From Phycisphaerales bacterium (GTDB taxonomy: Bacteria; Planctomycetota; Phycisphaerae; Phycisphaerales; UBA1924), in assembly GCA_016764015.1 (NCBI GenBank), contig JAESSR010000015.1, forward strand, positions 1-21,803: a DNA stretch of 21,803 nucleotides, written 5' to 3'. Shown piece by piece: positions 1 through 7,393 of the stretch. The stretch's first letter is position 1; every line of letters starts with the position of its first letter. The translations under genes and the position numbers were made by a program. Below the pieces are notes generated by a model. It did no database searches, had not been told where the DNA came from, and saw only the letters and a program-made list of their open reading frames with translations.

Positions 1-378
1 GGGCGGTGCTCCGTACGCCCGATCGATCCAGCCGATGGTCCGACCGCCCCGCCGGCTCCAATCACCCCGACCACAACCGTCCAGCCAACACAGCAGCCTC
101 AGCGCACAGACACGGTCGGCAGAATCGCACCTCAAAAATCAGCCCTCAACTCGAGCTCAATCCACGAACTCGTTGGTGCCAAGGTCCAAGCGATCGATCT
201 GAGCAATGACATCGCCCAGATCACCGGGCCCAAGCCGGTGATGACCAGCGCGGGTACCTACAACATGTACCCACAAGCCGCCGATCGCAACCTCGCCGCC
301 ACCGGCGTACATGCCAACCGGGCCGCCAATGGCGTTGGCAATGTCTCGCTCGGACGCTCACTCGATCTCAACGGCTAA
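1..378 (+). CDS. C-terminal part of an unrecognised protein (5' end outside window)
   Basis: Frame 1 is open from the first base to a TAA at 376-378, giving about 125 residues of a C-terminus. The first third is rich in Pro, Thr and Gln and looks like a flexible linker. The rest contains IHELVGAKVQAIDLSNDI and YNMYPQAADRNLAATGVHA, then ends SLGRSLDLNG. I do not recognise a family. The end is soluble and has no membrane segment or metal-binding motif. Coding is supported by the codon pattern (many GCC, ATC, CTC and GAT codons, like the neighbours) and by the clean stop 32 bases before the next gene. The start and length are unknown. Confidence 0.55.
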   Translation, partial: GRCSVRPIDPADGPTAPPAPITPTTTVQPTQQPQRTDTVGRIAPQKSALNSSSIHELVGAKVQAIDLSNDIAQITGPKPVMTSAGTYNMYPQAADRNLAATGVHANRAANGVGNVSLGRSLDLNG

Positions 379-399
379 TACAAACTCAATACGATCGTA

Positions 400-405
400 T
401 ATAAT
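400..405 (+). promoter_or_regulatory. -10 element of the aminotransferase gene, predicted leaderless
   Basis: A perfect TATAAT ends 5 bases before the ATG at 411. Transcription would start about 7 bases after the hexamer, at or beside the A of the ATG, leaving no room for an SD. No convincing -35 box was seen 16-18 bases upstream. Confidence 0.6.
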
Positions 406-410
406 CGAGG

Positions 411-1622
411 ATGATCAAATCCATACCTATCCCTACGCCCCTCATCAAACACTTCCGGCTCGACCCCGAAGTCATTTACCTCAACCACGGCTCATTCGGA
501 GCCTGCCCAACACAGGTCGTTGAAGCACAACAACGCTATCGCGACCGGGTCGAAGCCGACGCCATGCGGTTTTATCTGTACGATCTCTGGGGAATGGTCG
601 ACCGTTCACGCGAAGCGCTCGGCGAGCTGATCAATGCACAGCCACAGGACCTGGTATTTGTCAATAATGCCACAACAGCCGTCGCTACGGTGCTCCACAA
701 CCTCACACTCGAACCCGGCGACGAGCTCATCGTCACCGATCTCGAATACCCGGCTTGCCGAAACAACTTCGACATGACCGCTCAGCGAACCGGAGCCAAG
801 GTCGTCGTTGCAGAGATCCAATGGGAAGGGATCTGCGAGGACTCGATCGTCGAAGCGATTCTTACCAAAGTCACCACTCGAACAAAGCTGGTCTTGATCA
901 GTCTAATCGCCAGCGCCACCGCGGTCCGTATGCCCGTCGAGCGGATCATCAGAGAACTGAAAGCACTCGGTGTCGAGACACTCCTCGACGCCGCCCATGG
1001 GCCAGGCTGCATCCCTATGGACATCAATGGCTGGGGCGCGGCGTACACCACAGGCAACGGGCACAAATGGCTCTGCTCGCCAAAGGGAGTCGCGTTCTTG
1101 CATGTCCGCCATGACTTGCAAACAGGATTCCGCCCGATGGTCTTGAGCAACCACGCCCAGAGCCTCGAGGCGGCTTGCGGCCGAACAAAGCGCTCAGCGC
1201 TCAACCACGAGTTCGATTACATGGGAACCGACGATCGTTCCGGGGTGCTCTCTATCGTCGACTCTATCGCTTTTTTAAATCAAATCCTGCCCGGCGGGAT
1301 CGACGAAGTCATGGCCCATAACCGCAAGCTGTGTTTACAAGCTCGCGACCTGCTCTGTGGCTTGTTCGGAACCAAACCACCCGTGCCAGATTCTATGACC
1401 GGCCCACTCGCCGTCATCGATGCCCCCCCCACCTCGATGGAGCCAGGAGTGCTCCGAGAGCGGCTATTCGCAGAATATCGTCTTGAAACAATGATCGTGC
1501 GGTCACCCAAAGGCAACGGCTTGTTGGTGCGAGTGAGCCCGCAGGTGTACAACTCGATTGAGCAATACACCTATCTCGGACACGCGATCATGGAAATCAT
1601 CAAACCGCAACAACACCCTTGA
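411..1622 (+). CDS. Class V aminotransferase, isopenicillin N epimerase-like (PLP enzyme)
   Basis: A 403-residue fold-type I PLP enzyme of the aminotransferase class V superfamily. It starts near the family signature LNHGSFG (residues 24-30). The PLP-contacting Asp is in LLDAAHG (D193, H196), and the Schiff-base Lys is K219 in [12 protein letters not shown]. This arrangement is typical of CefD/isopenicillin N epimerase-like and cysteine-desulfurase-like enzymes. No penicillin-pathway gene is nearby, so epimerase activity cannot be claimed and the substrate is unknown. The ATG at 411 is the first start after an in-frame stop at 402-404, so the N-terminus is well fixed. No SD is present. The 3' end overlaps the convergent thyA gene by 23 bases. 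The protein is soluble, probably cytoplasmic. Confidence 0.85.
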   Translation: MIKSIPIPTPLIKHFRLDPEVIYLNHGSFGACPTQVVEAQQRYRDRVEADAMRFYLYDLWGMVDRSREALGELINAQPQDLVFVNNATTAVATVLHNLTLEPGDELIVTDLEYPACRNNFDMTAQRTGAKVVVAEIQWEGICEDSIVEAILTKVTTRTKLVLISLIASATAVRMPVERIIRELKALGVETLLDAAHGPGCIPMDINGWGAAYTTGNGHKWLCSPKGVAFLHVRHDLQTGFRPMVLSNHAQSLEAACGRTKRSALNHEFDYMGTDDRSGVLSIVDSIAFLNQILPGGIDEVMAHNRKLCLQARDLLCGLFGTKPPVPDSMTGPLAVIDAPPTSMEPGVLRERLFAEYRLETMIVRSPKGNGLLVRVSPQVYNSIEQYTYLGHAIMEIIKPQQHP

Positions 1623-2460
1623 TATGCGGGTGAGGCTCATAGCCAACAAGCTCAAAGTCATCAATCGTAAAATCAAATATTGACTTCACCGCGGGGTTCA
1701 GCTTCATCCTTGGAAGCGGTTTGAACTCACGCGATAGCTGCTCATCAACCTGAGGCAAGTGGTTGATGTAGATATGGGCGTCGGCGAGGGTGTGGATGAA
1801 TGAACCCGGACGATAGCCGGTGACTTGGGCGACCATCATGGTCAACAAGGCGTAGGACGCGATGTTGAAGGGAACGCCGAGGAAGAGGTCGGCGGAGCGT
1901 TGGTAGAGTTGGCAGTTGAGGAAGTCGCGCCCGCCGTCGGTGGCGCGTTGGACATTGAACTGGAACAAACAATGGCAGGCAGGCAGCGCCATCTGGTCGA
2001 TCTCGGCAGGATTCCAAGCCGTCACAATATGGCGGCGTGAGTTTGGGTTGGATTTGATGTTGTCGATGAGGTTTGATATTTGGTCGATGGTCGAGCCGTC
2101 GGGTGCGGTCCATGATCGCCATTGTGAGCCGTAGACTGGGCCCAGGTCGCCGTTGTCGTCTGCCCATTCGTCCCAGATGCGGACATTGTTTTCTTTGAGG
2201 TAGGCGATGTTGGTTTGGCCTTTGAGGAACCAGAGGAGTTCGTGGATGATTGATCGGAGGTGGAGTTTTTTGGTGGTGATCGCGGGGAAGCCGGCTTGTG
2301 TGGCGTCTTTGATGAAGGCCTCTTTGGCGCCGGGGGAATCGGGAGTGAGGAAGTAGCGGGATTGGTGCCCGAAGACGGAGATTGTCCCTACGCCGGTGCG
2401 ATCGTCGCAGGGTGTGCCCTCAGATAAAACCCTCTTTAAAACATCGTGATATTGAATCAT
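1600..2460 (-). CDS. thyA: Thymidylate synthase ThyA
   Basis: A 286-residue homologue of classical thymidylate synthase, which methylates dUMP to dTMP using 5,10-methylene-tetrahydrofolate. Visible motifs include DDRTGVGT (19-26), the phosphate-binding Arg pair in SRRHIV (141-146), the catalytic Cys C162 in [24 protein letters not shown] (187-200), and the dUMP-contacting HIYINH (229-234). The C-terminal tail HIKGVVAV resembles the closing tail of the family. It is slightly longer than the E. coli enzyme (264). Its 3' end overlaps the convergent aminotransferase gene. It lies downstream of the TPR-sulfotransferase on the same strand with a 66-base gap, but has its own -10 element just before the ATG, so it is probably transcribed separately. 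No folA is visible in the window. Confidence 0.97.
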   Translation of the reverse strand: MIQYHDVLKRVLSEGTPCDDRTGVGTISVFGHQSRYFLTPDSPGAKEAFIKDATQAGFPAITTKKLHLRSIIHELLWFLKGQTNIAYLKENNVRIWDEWADDNGDLGPVYGSQWRSWTAPDGSTIDQISNLIDNIKSNPNSRRHIVTAWNPAEIDQMALPACHCLFQFNVQRATDGGRDFLNCQLYQRSADLFLGVPFNIASYALLTMMVAQVTGYRPGSFIHTLADAHIYINHLPQVDEQLSREFKPLPRMKLNPAVKSIFDFTIDDFELVGYEPHPHIKGVVAV

Positions 2461-2467
2461 AGAGAAG

Positions 2468-2473
2468 AGGATA
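2468..2473 (-). promoter_or_regulatory. -10 element of thyA, predicted leaderless or 1-nt leader
   Basis: On the minus strand TATCCT ends 7 bases before the ATG (A at 2460). The predicted transcription start is about 2461. The 7 bases between (CTTCTCT) hold no SD. Confidence 0.5.
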
Positions 2474-2526
2474 CGCGAAAACGGGGATGGATGCGAGCAG
2501 CTTGCAGCAGAATCGGGTTCGATATT

Positions 2527-4011
2527 TTAATCAATGAGCCCCTCGGCTCTGAGGGTCGAAATCATCTCGATCATTTCTGGGTGGTGTGCAAAGTTCTGCC
2601 AGCGAGCAATGGAATCCGTGTGCATCGGCTGGCGGACTTGATCTCGTGAGATGGTCTGCACGGCTCTTGTGGATTGATGAAAGTTGAAGCAATCTTCATG
2701 CGGCTCGAGCCCGATGGATTCAAACAGGGCCTCGATGGTATTCTGGGGGGATTGGGTGAGTGCTTCGTATGATACATCAACCCAGGTTGCCCGCGAGTCG
2801 GCTTGAACGATGGGCTTGCAATGATCGAGCACCTTGGAGGCCGTCGATGCGAAGTGGGCACAGGATTTGAGATTGAACTTATAAGTATGATCGAGCGCCA
2901 GCGGGCTTGTGAAGCACGAGAGGCAGACATCGCGAGGGTCGCGTTGTACTCGGATCACGATTGCATCGGGGACGATCGCCAATGCGTGGGCGAGCAGGAA
3001 TAAGTTCATCGGGTTCTTGTCAGTGATCATCGGCTGCGATGATGCTGAAGAGATTGATTTGAGCTCATCAAGGTATGAGGCTTGAAGCTCGACCAAGCGT
3101 TCGGTGAGTTGTGCTGGTGTGGTGTTCTTGGTGAGTATGCTGACCATCTCGGGCATTGCCTGTGATTCACCCGCTGCAGCGATTTGGGGATGAGCGCTGA
3201 GGATTTGCTCGACCAATGAAGTGCCTGATCTTGGCATGCCAACGATCAGGATCGGACGAACCTGATTGGTGTTAGATTGCGGGCGTGTGATAGCATTCAA
3301 AGATTCTGATCTGAACTCTTTGCGGATATGTTTGAGGCGGGCTTGTGCGAGCGGCTGTTGGTATATGTCTTTGTTTGCTGCGTTGGCATCGAGATATCGA
3401 GCAAAGGCTTCGTCGTACCGCTCGGCTTTTTCGAGCAGTCTTCCCAGCACCAACAGCAAGGAAGTTGATGGCTTTGAGGTGTCGGCTACAGCTGTGAGCT
3501 GCTTGATAATGTCTTTGTTTGGCAATGAATCTTTGTTTGCCCTCGCCCAAGCGCATGCCAGCACTGGGTCGGTCTCTGGGGGTAGCTCAGTGGTGATTGA
3601 GCGGCTTGCCAGTACCGCTTGGGCTTGTTCGTGGTTATCTAGATCAAGATAGCGATCGACCAGCGCTGCAGCGATCGGTGGGGTGTCGGTGACGCGTTGT
3701 GCTTTGAGCAGAGTTTGGATCGATTCGTCGAGCTGGCCCATCATGGCTTGCGATCGAGCGATCGAGACCATTGTGACAGGGTAATGATCTGAATCAGTCG
3801 AGATCGCATCAATGACCTTGGTCATCTCGGCGATTGCTTGCTGATACAGCCCCCGGCGATGAAGGGTTGACGCGTGCAAGAGGAGGATGGGATGCTTTGT
3901 CGGAAAAGCTTGGGTAAGTTGGGCGGTGATCGCGGACGCCTGGCGGAACTGTCCTTGGGCGATGAGTTGTTGTGCCCGTTGAACAGCTTGTTTGGCGTTG
4001 GCTTGACCCAT
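2527..4011 (-). CDS. TPR-repeat sulfotransferase
   Basis: Read from the ATG at 4011 this is a 494-residue protein. Residues 1-240 are helical TPR-like repeats (for example GQFRQASAI, GQLDESIQTL, ERYDEAFARY). Residues 252-494 form a sulfotransferase domain with the PAPS 5'-phosphosulfate loop MPRSGTSLVEQ (259-269), a likely catalytic Glu in AAGESQAM (E282), and the 3'-phosphate-binding motif RDPRDVCLSCF (357-367). This architecture is common for bacterial tyrosyl-protein-sulfotransferase-like enzymes; the acceptor here is unknown. The frame stays open upstream to an ATG at 4158, but that would overlap the divergent glycosyltransferase and its promoter, and those extra 49 residues have no TPR character. 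No signal peptide was seen. Its divergent partner is an envelope glycosyltransferase, so a joint role in modifying surface glycans or proteins is plausible but inferred. Confidence 0.88.
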   Translation of the reverse strand: MGQANAKQAVQRAQQLIAQGQFRQASAITAQLTQAFPTKHPILLLHASTLHRRGLYQQAIAEMTKVIDAISTDSDHYPVTMVSIARSQAMMGQLDESIQTLLKAQRVTDTPPIAAALVDRYLDLDNHEQAQAVLASRSITTELPPETDPVLACAWARANKDSLPNKDIIKQLTAVADTSKPSTSLLLVLGRLLEKAERYDEAFARYLDANAANKDIYQQPLAQARLKHIRKEFRSESLNAITRPQSNTNQVRPILIVGMPRSGTSLVEQILSAHPQIAAAGESQAMPEMVSILTKNTTPAQLTERLVELQASYLDELKSISSASSQPMITDKNPMNLFLLAHALAIVPDAIVIRVQRDPRDVCLSCFTSPLALDHTYKFNLKSCAHFASTASKVLDHCKPIVQADSRATWVDVSYEALTQSPQNTIEALFESIGLEPHEDCFNFHQSTRAVQTISRDQVRQPMHTDSIARWQNFAHHPEMIEMISTLRAEGLID

Positions 4012-4016
4012 ACCAA

Positions 4017-4022
4017 AGGGTA
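4017..4022 (-). promoter_or_regulatory. Possible -10 element for the TPR-sulfotransferase
   Basis: Minus-strand TACCCT ends 5 bases before the ATG at 4011, the same spacing as at other predicted leaderless genes here. A better hexamer (TATAGT, 4042-4037) lies further upstream and would give a leader of about 19 bases, so the choice between them is open. Confidence 0.35.
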
Positions 4023-4036
4023 TGCCTGCGGAGTGA

Positions 4037-4044
4037 ACTATACT
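4037..4044. promoter_or_regulatory. Bidirectional -10 element between sulfotransferase and glycosyltransferase
   Basis: The 8 bases ACTATACT contain TATACT on the plus strand (4039-4044) and TATAGT on the minus strand (4042-4037), sharing the TATA core. The plus hexamer ends 7 bases before the ATG at 4052. The minus hexamer lies 25 bases before the sulfotransferase ATG. Symmetric -10 elements driving divergent transcription are known in bacteria. Confidence 0.5.
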
Positions 4045-4051
4045 CGTGTGC

Positions 4052-5533
4052 ATGATCCGACCCGGCACCACCATTTTGGCACGACTTCGAGCATCACGGG
4101 TGTACATCCTGCTTGCGCCGGCGATGGTGATTGTGTTTCTCTCGTTGCCCGGCATCACCCAAGGCGATTTTCGGACAGATTCGCATGTGTATGTCGCGGT
4201 CGTGCTTGAGATGATGCGATCTGGGGATTGGGTTCATCCGATGCAGGGCAATGTGCCCTATCACAACAAGCCGCCGATGGGATTTTGGATGGTTGCTCCG
4301 TTTATCGCGGTGATGGGCCCAACCCTGCTCGCGGTTCGGGTTGCGATGATGCTGATCGCAGCTGCGTGCGCTATTGCTGTGACAGGAATGTGCAAAGAGC
4401 TTGTCTCAGCTCGGGTTGCGTTGACTGCTGGATTGGTCTTTGCGCTGACACATGAGGTTTTTCGCTATACCCATGCGTATTCATTGGACCTGCCACTGCT
4501 GCTTTTTATGGTGCTCAGTGCATGGTCGATCGTCTACGCAGCGGGGATCAAACGGGGCAAAGCACGCTCTGGTTGGTGGATTGTGCTCGGCGGCGTGCCG
4601 ATGGGGTTGGCATTGCTGGTCAAGCCCATGCTGGGGCTGTTGATTTTGCCCGCATTGATTGTGTGGCTGGTGCTTGTGAAACGGGCGAAGCTCGTGCCTT
4701 GGATCGGAGGCATGGTTGTTGTCGCGTTGTTGAACGCTGCGCCTTGGCATTTGGAAATGATGCGGGCATATCCGGCTGATTCACTCTCGCCATTTTTGGA
4801 TAACTATCTCTTTGCACAGACAATCGATCGGCTCTCAACCGGCTCGACCCATGTGACAGAACCGGTTTGGTATTACCCAGTTGAAATCGCTCAATCGTAC
4901 CTGCCTTGGGTTGTGTTTCTTGTGGGTGGGTTGGTTTGGATGGTTGTCAAGCGTCGATCGGTGACCGGGCGATGGCAGGCGGATCTGCTTGCGATTTTGT
5001 GGGCGGGCACTTGGATCGGAATGATGTCGCTGAGTGCGGGCAAATCAATGCGGTATTTGGTGCCTGTGTATCCTGCATTCGCTCTGTTTGTCGCTGGTGT
5101 GTTGGTGCATATGCCACCGCGTGGTCGGTTCACGCCGATCGTGTTGGCATGGGTTGTTGGCGGGGTTGCTTTGGTTGCTGCTGTTTTGCCGCTCAAGATT
5201 CATTCGCCACCACCCGAGTCACGCGGGCAAATGTTCGCGTTTCTAGATGAATATTCGAATGGGACGACAGAAGATTGGCCAACGATCTGGATCGCGCCGG
5301 ATCAGCTCCGCACGGCTGCTCATTTTTCCATCGAGCGTGGATTCCATCCCCATGTCGCACGGAGCTACGACACCCTCACCGGCGGGTACCCGATCGCCGG
5401 CGAGCTGATGCTGTATCGAACCAATAGCATCTATGTACCCCGAGATGGCGACACGCTCCTTGGCGAGTTTGGGGTGTGGATTGTGACTCGAATAGAATCC
5501 GATTGGGACAGCGCCTATCAGCTTCGGGATTGA
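4052..5533 (+). CDS. ArnT/PMT-like membrane glycosyltransferase (GT39/GT83 type)
   Basis: A 493-residue polytopic membrane protein. After a first membrane helix (about residues 18-34), the first periplasmic loop carries FRTDSHVYVAVVLEM and SGDWVHP...PYHNKPPMGFWM. This matches the family pattern D-x-x-x-Y...GDW-x-x-P...KPP-x-x-x-W of lipid-phosphosugar-dependent glycosyltransferases (ArnT, PMT). The usual Asp-Glu pair reads Asp-Ser-His here. About ten further hydrophobic segments follow up to residue 380, then a soluble C-terminal region of about 110 residues. It would transfer a sugar from a polyprenyl-phosphate donor outside the cytoplasmic membrane, to lipid A, glycan or protein; the acceptor is not visible. 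A GTG at 4046 is an alternative start, but the -10 hexamer fits a leaderless start at the ATG at 4052. Its stop codon directly abuts that of the convergent menG/ubiE. Confidence 0.87.
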   Translation: MIRPGTTILARLRASRVYILLAPAMVIVFLSLPGITQGDFRTDSHVYVAVVLEMMRSGDWVHPMQGNVPYHNKPPMGFWMVAPFIAVMGPTLLAVRVAMMLIAAACAIAVTGMCKELVSARVALTAGLVFALTHEVFRYTHAYSLDLPLLLFMVLSAWSIVYAAGIKRGKARSGWWIVLGGVPMGLALLVKPMLGLLILPALIVWLVLVKRAKLVPWIGGMVVVALLNAAPWHLEMMRAYPADSLSPFLDNYLFAQTIDRLSTGSTHVTEPVWYYPVEIAQSYLPWVVFLVGGLVWMVVKRRSVTGRWQADLLAILWAGTWIGMMSLSAGKSMRYLVPVYPAFALFVAGVLVHMPPRGRFTPIVLAWVVGGVALVAAVLPLKIHSPPPESRGQMFAFLDEYSNGTTEDWPTIWIAPDQLRTAAHFSIERGFHPHVARSYDTLTGGYPIAGELMLYRTNSIYVPRDGDTLLGEFGVWIVTRIESDWDSAYQLRD

Positions 5534-6361
5534 TCAATCGAGTCGAGTTGCTTGATACAGATTGCAAATCCCAAAGGTCATCGGCTTGGATGAAACCTCC
5601 CCAAAGCCAGCACCGGACATCATCGCTTCCATCTCATCGCGTGTTTTGAATGATGCGACGGATCGGGGGAGGTATTTGTATGCACCCGATGTGTCGCGCG
5701 CGATCCATGTCGCGGTGCGGGGCATGACTGACCCGCAGTAGAAGTTGTTGAACCAACGCATCGGTCCAAAGCTGGGCTGACCAAACTCAAGAATGAACAG
5801 CCGACCGGTGGGCTTGAGCACACGGTAGAACTCCGCGATGGCTTTCTCGGGGGCTTGCACATTGCGGATGCCAAAGGCAATGGACACAACATCGAAGGAT
5901 CGGTCTTCGAAAGGGAGCTGCTGAGCATCTGCCCGGAGGTATTCGATCCGGTCTTGCAATGAGCTGTGGAGCTTTGCTCGTTTGTGCTCAGCGATTTCGA
6001 GCATGCCCGAGGTGAAATCTGAGCCGACGACCTGTGATGCTTTGGTGAGCTTTGCGAATGCTTGGGTGAGATCGCCGGTGCCGCAGGCGCAATCGAGTAC
6101 GCGTTCACCGGGTTGGACTTTGGCTGCGAGGACTGCTCGTTTTCGCCAGGCTTCATCTCGCCAGAGCGAATGGAGCCGATTATTGAGATCATACGAGCGG
6201 GCGATGGCGTTGAACATCGCTTGGACCTTGTCGTGCTTGTCCGTGTTGGTATGGAGTGAATCGAGCTCGTTTTCGTTCCATGCGGGCGCCTGTGGGTCGC
6301 TCTTCGCAGGAGCATGAGCGGCAGAAGATGCAGATTCGGGTTGTCGTTTGGTCTCAGGCAT
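5534..6361 (-). CDS. ubiE: Demethylmenaquinone methyltransferase (MenG/UbiE family)
   Basis: A 275-residue class I SAM methyltransferase of the UbiE/MenG family, which methylates the quinone ring in menaquinone or ubiquinone synthesis. Visible features are the family signature YDLNNRLHSLWRDEAWRKR (57-75), the SAM-binding VLDCACGTGDLT (88-99), acidic motif II VVGSDFTSGML (111-121), and the second signature SIAFGIRNVQAPEKA (160-174). The first 40 residues are a low-complexity Ala/Pro/Ser/Glu-rich extension not needed by the family. Planctomycetes generally use menaquinone, so MenG function is more likely than UbiE, but no other quinone gene is in view. It is convergent with the glycosyltransferase gene (no gap) and divergent from the M48 protease, sharing overlapping -10 elements with it. 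Confidence 0.95.
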   Translation of the reverse strand: MPETKRQPESASSAAHAPAKSDPQAPAWNENELDSLHTNTDKHDKVQAMFNAIARSYDLNNRLHSLWRDEAWRKRAVLAAKVQPGERVLDCACGTGDLTQAFAKLTKASQVVGSDFTSGMLEIAEHKRAKLHSSLQDRIEYLRADAQQLPFEDRSFDVVSIAFGIRNVQAPEKAIAEFYRVLKPTGRLFILEFGQPSFGPMRWFNNFYCGSVMPRTATWIARDTSGAYKYLPRSVASFKTRDEMEAMMSGAGFGEVSSKPMTFGICNLYQATRLD

Positions 6362-6370
6362 GGAACAATG

Positions 6371-6380
6371 ATGGTAGACT
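6371..6380. promoter_or_regulatory. Back-to-back -10 elements for menG/ubiE (-) and the M48 protease (+)
   Basis: The bases ATGGTAGACT give TACCAT on the minus strand (6376-6371) and TAGACT on the plus strand (6375-6380), sharing two bases. The minus hexamer ends 9 bases before the ubiE ATG, leaving a leader of about 3 bases. The plus hexamer predicts a start near 6387 and a leader of about 19 bases with an SD. Confidence 0.42.
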
Positions 6381-6391
6381 CACATTCATCG

Positions 6392-6398
6392 AAAGGGA
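6392..6398 (+). promoter_or_regulatory. Shine-Dalgarno site that fixes the M48 protease start
   Basis: AAAGGGA ends 7 bases before the ATG at 6406. It is one of the few clear SD sites in the window, and it selects this ATG over the in-frame ATG at 6256, which lies inside ubiE. Confidence 0.6.
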
Positions 6399-6405
6399 TA
6401 CCGAT

Positions 6406-7386
6406 ATGCGATCACACTCATCTTCCAGAATCACTTTGTTTCCGCTGCTGGCAGTGCTCATGCTGGGCATGTTCGGTATGTTCGGCTCTATTGGATGTTC
6501 CACAAGCCCAGCGACGGGCAAACGGATCGTCACGCTGTATTCATGGGATTGGGAGAAGCAGGCCGGCGCGTCGGCGGCTGCGGGGCTTGCCGAGCAGTTT
6601 GGGGGCGAGGTGGACGATGTGATCCCTTCGCAGTATGTTCGTGAAGTGGGGATGAAGCTCGTCGCGGGGATCGAATCGGGTGTTCCTGATCTGGATTGGG
6701 AGTTCACGCTGCTCAATACAGATGTGATCAATGCGTTTGCCCTCCCCGGGGGCAAGGTATTTTTTACCCGCGGGCTCGCAGAGAAGCTCGATTCCGAAGC
6801 CGCGATGGCTGGGGTCTTAGGACATGAGATCGGGCATGTCACCGGACGCCACGGCAACCAACGAATCAGCAAGCAGATTGGATTCAATGTTATCCTCGCG
6901 GGCGCATCGGTTGCGGTGGGTACATCGAACGGCGATCTAAAAAAATACGGTCGTGTCGCGGTGCCTGCAATCGCGATCGGAGGCAATGTCGTCATGCTCA
7001 GCTACGGGCGCAACGATGAGTCCGAAGCGGACATGCTCGGCATGCGCTATATGGAACGGGCAGGATACAATCCGATCGGGCAACTCCATGTGATGGAGGT
7101 CTTGCTCGCTTCGTCAAGCGGCAATCGTCAACCCGAATGGCTCTCGACCCATCCGTACCCTGAGTCACGCATCGAAGCGATCCGTGAACTCATGTCAAGC
7201 AAGTACGCCCATACGCAGAACAGTCCGTCGTATGTATTCAATCGGGCAGCGTATGAGCAGCAGATGCTCTTGCCATTGCGGAATCTGCCGCCGCCGACAC
7301 CTGCTCCAACGAATGAAGAAGCAACATCACTCTTGAACACGCCCGCAATGTGGTGTGCTCATTGTTCGGTGTTGGCGAGCAACTAG
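6406..7386 (+). CDS. M48-family metalloprotease, membrane-anchored or lipoprotein (LoiP/BepA-like)
   Basis: A 326-residue zinc metallopeptidase. The N-terminus has a Ser/Arg start, a hydrophobic core (about residues 10-27) and FGSIGC with Cys31. This fits a lipoprotein signal with a non-ideal lipobox (Ser at -3), so a lipoprotein is likely but not certain. The catalytic motif is GHEIGHVTGRH (HEIGH 140-144), with the third ligand Glu in NDESEADMLGMRYM (about E205). STHPYPESRIEAI (247-259) is the conserved THP...RI block of the YggG/LoiP/BepA group. These proteases degrade or mature envelope proteins on the outer side of the cytoplasmic membrane. The 40-residue C-terminal tail is Pro-rich and contains a Cys pair (CAHC). 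It converges on the secreted M28 peptidase gene with a 7-base gap and has its own promoter with SD. Confidence 0.92.
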   Translation: MRSHSSSRITLFPLLAVLMLGMFGMFGSIGCSTSPATGKRIVTLYSWDWEKQAGASAAAGLAEQFGGEVDDVIPSQYVREVGMKLVAGIESGVPDLDWEFTLLNTDVINAFALPGGKVFFTRGLAEKLDSEAAMAGVLGHEIGHVTGRHGNQRISKQIGFNVILAGASVAVGTSNGDLKKYGRVAVPAIAIGGNVVMLSYGRNDESEADMLGMRYMERAGYNPIGQLHVMEVLLASSSGNRQPEWLSTHPYPESRIEAIRELMSSKYAHTQNSPSYVFNRAAYEQQMLLPLRNLPPPTPAPTNEEATSLLNTPAMWCAHCSVLASN

Positions 7387-7393
7387 ACGATCT

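Noticed and set aside
411..1622. Calling the aminotransferase a true isopenicillin N epimerase (cefD)
   Set aside because: The similarity is at superfamily level and no beta-lactam pathway gene is present.
4012..4158. 49-residue N-terminal extension of the TPR-sulfotransferase (ATG at 4158)
   Set aside because: It overlaps the divergent glycosyltransferase start and the shared promoter and lacks TPR character; the ATG at 4011 gives a sensible N-terminus.
6256..6405. 50-residue N-terminal extension of the M48 protease (ATG at 6256)
   Set aside because: It lies inside ubiE and would hide the export signal; the ATG at 6406 has an SD and is followed directly by a signal sequence.
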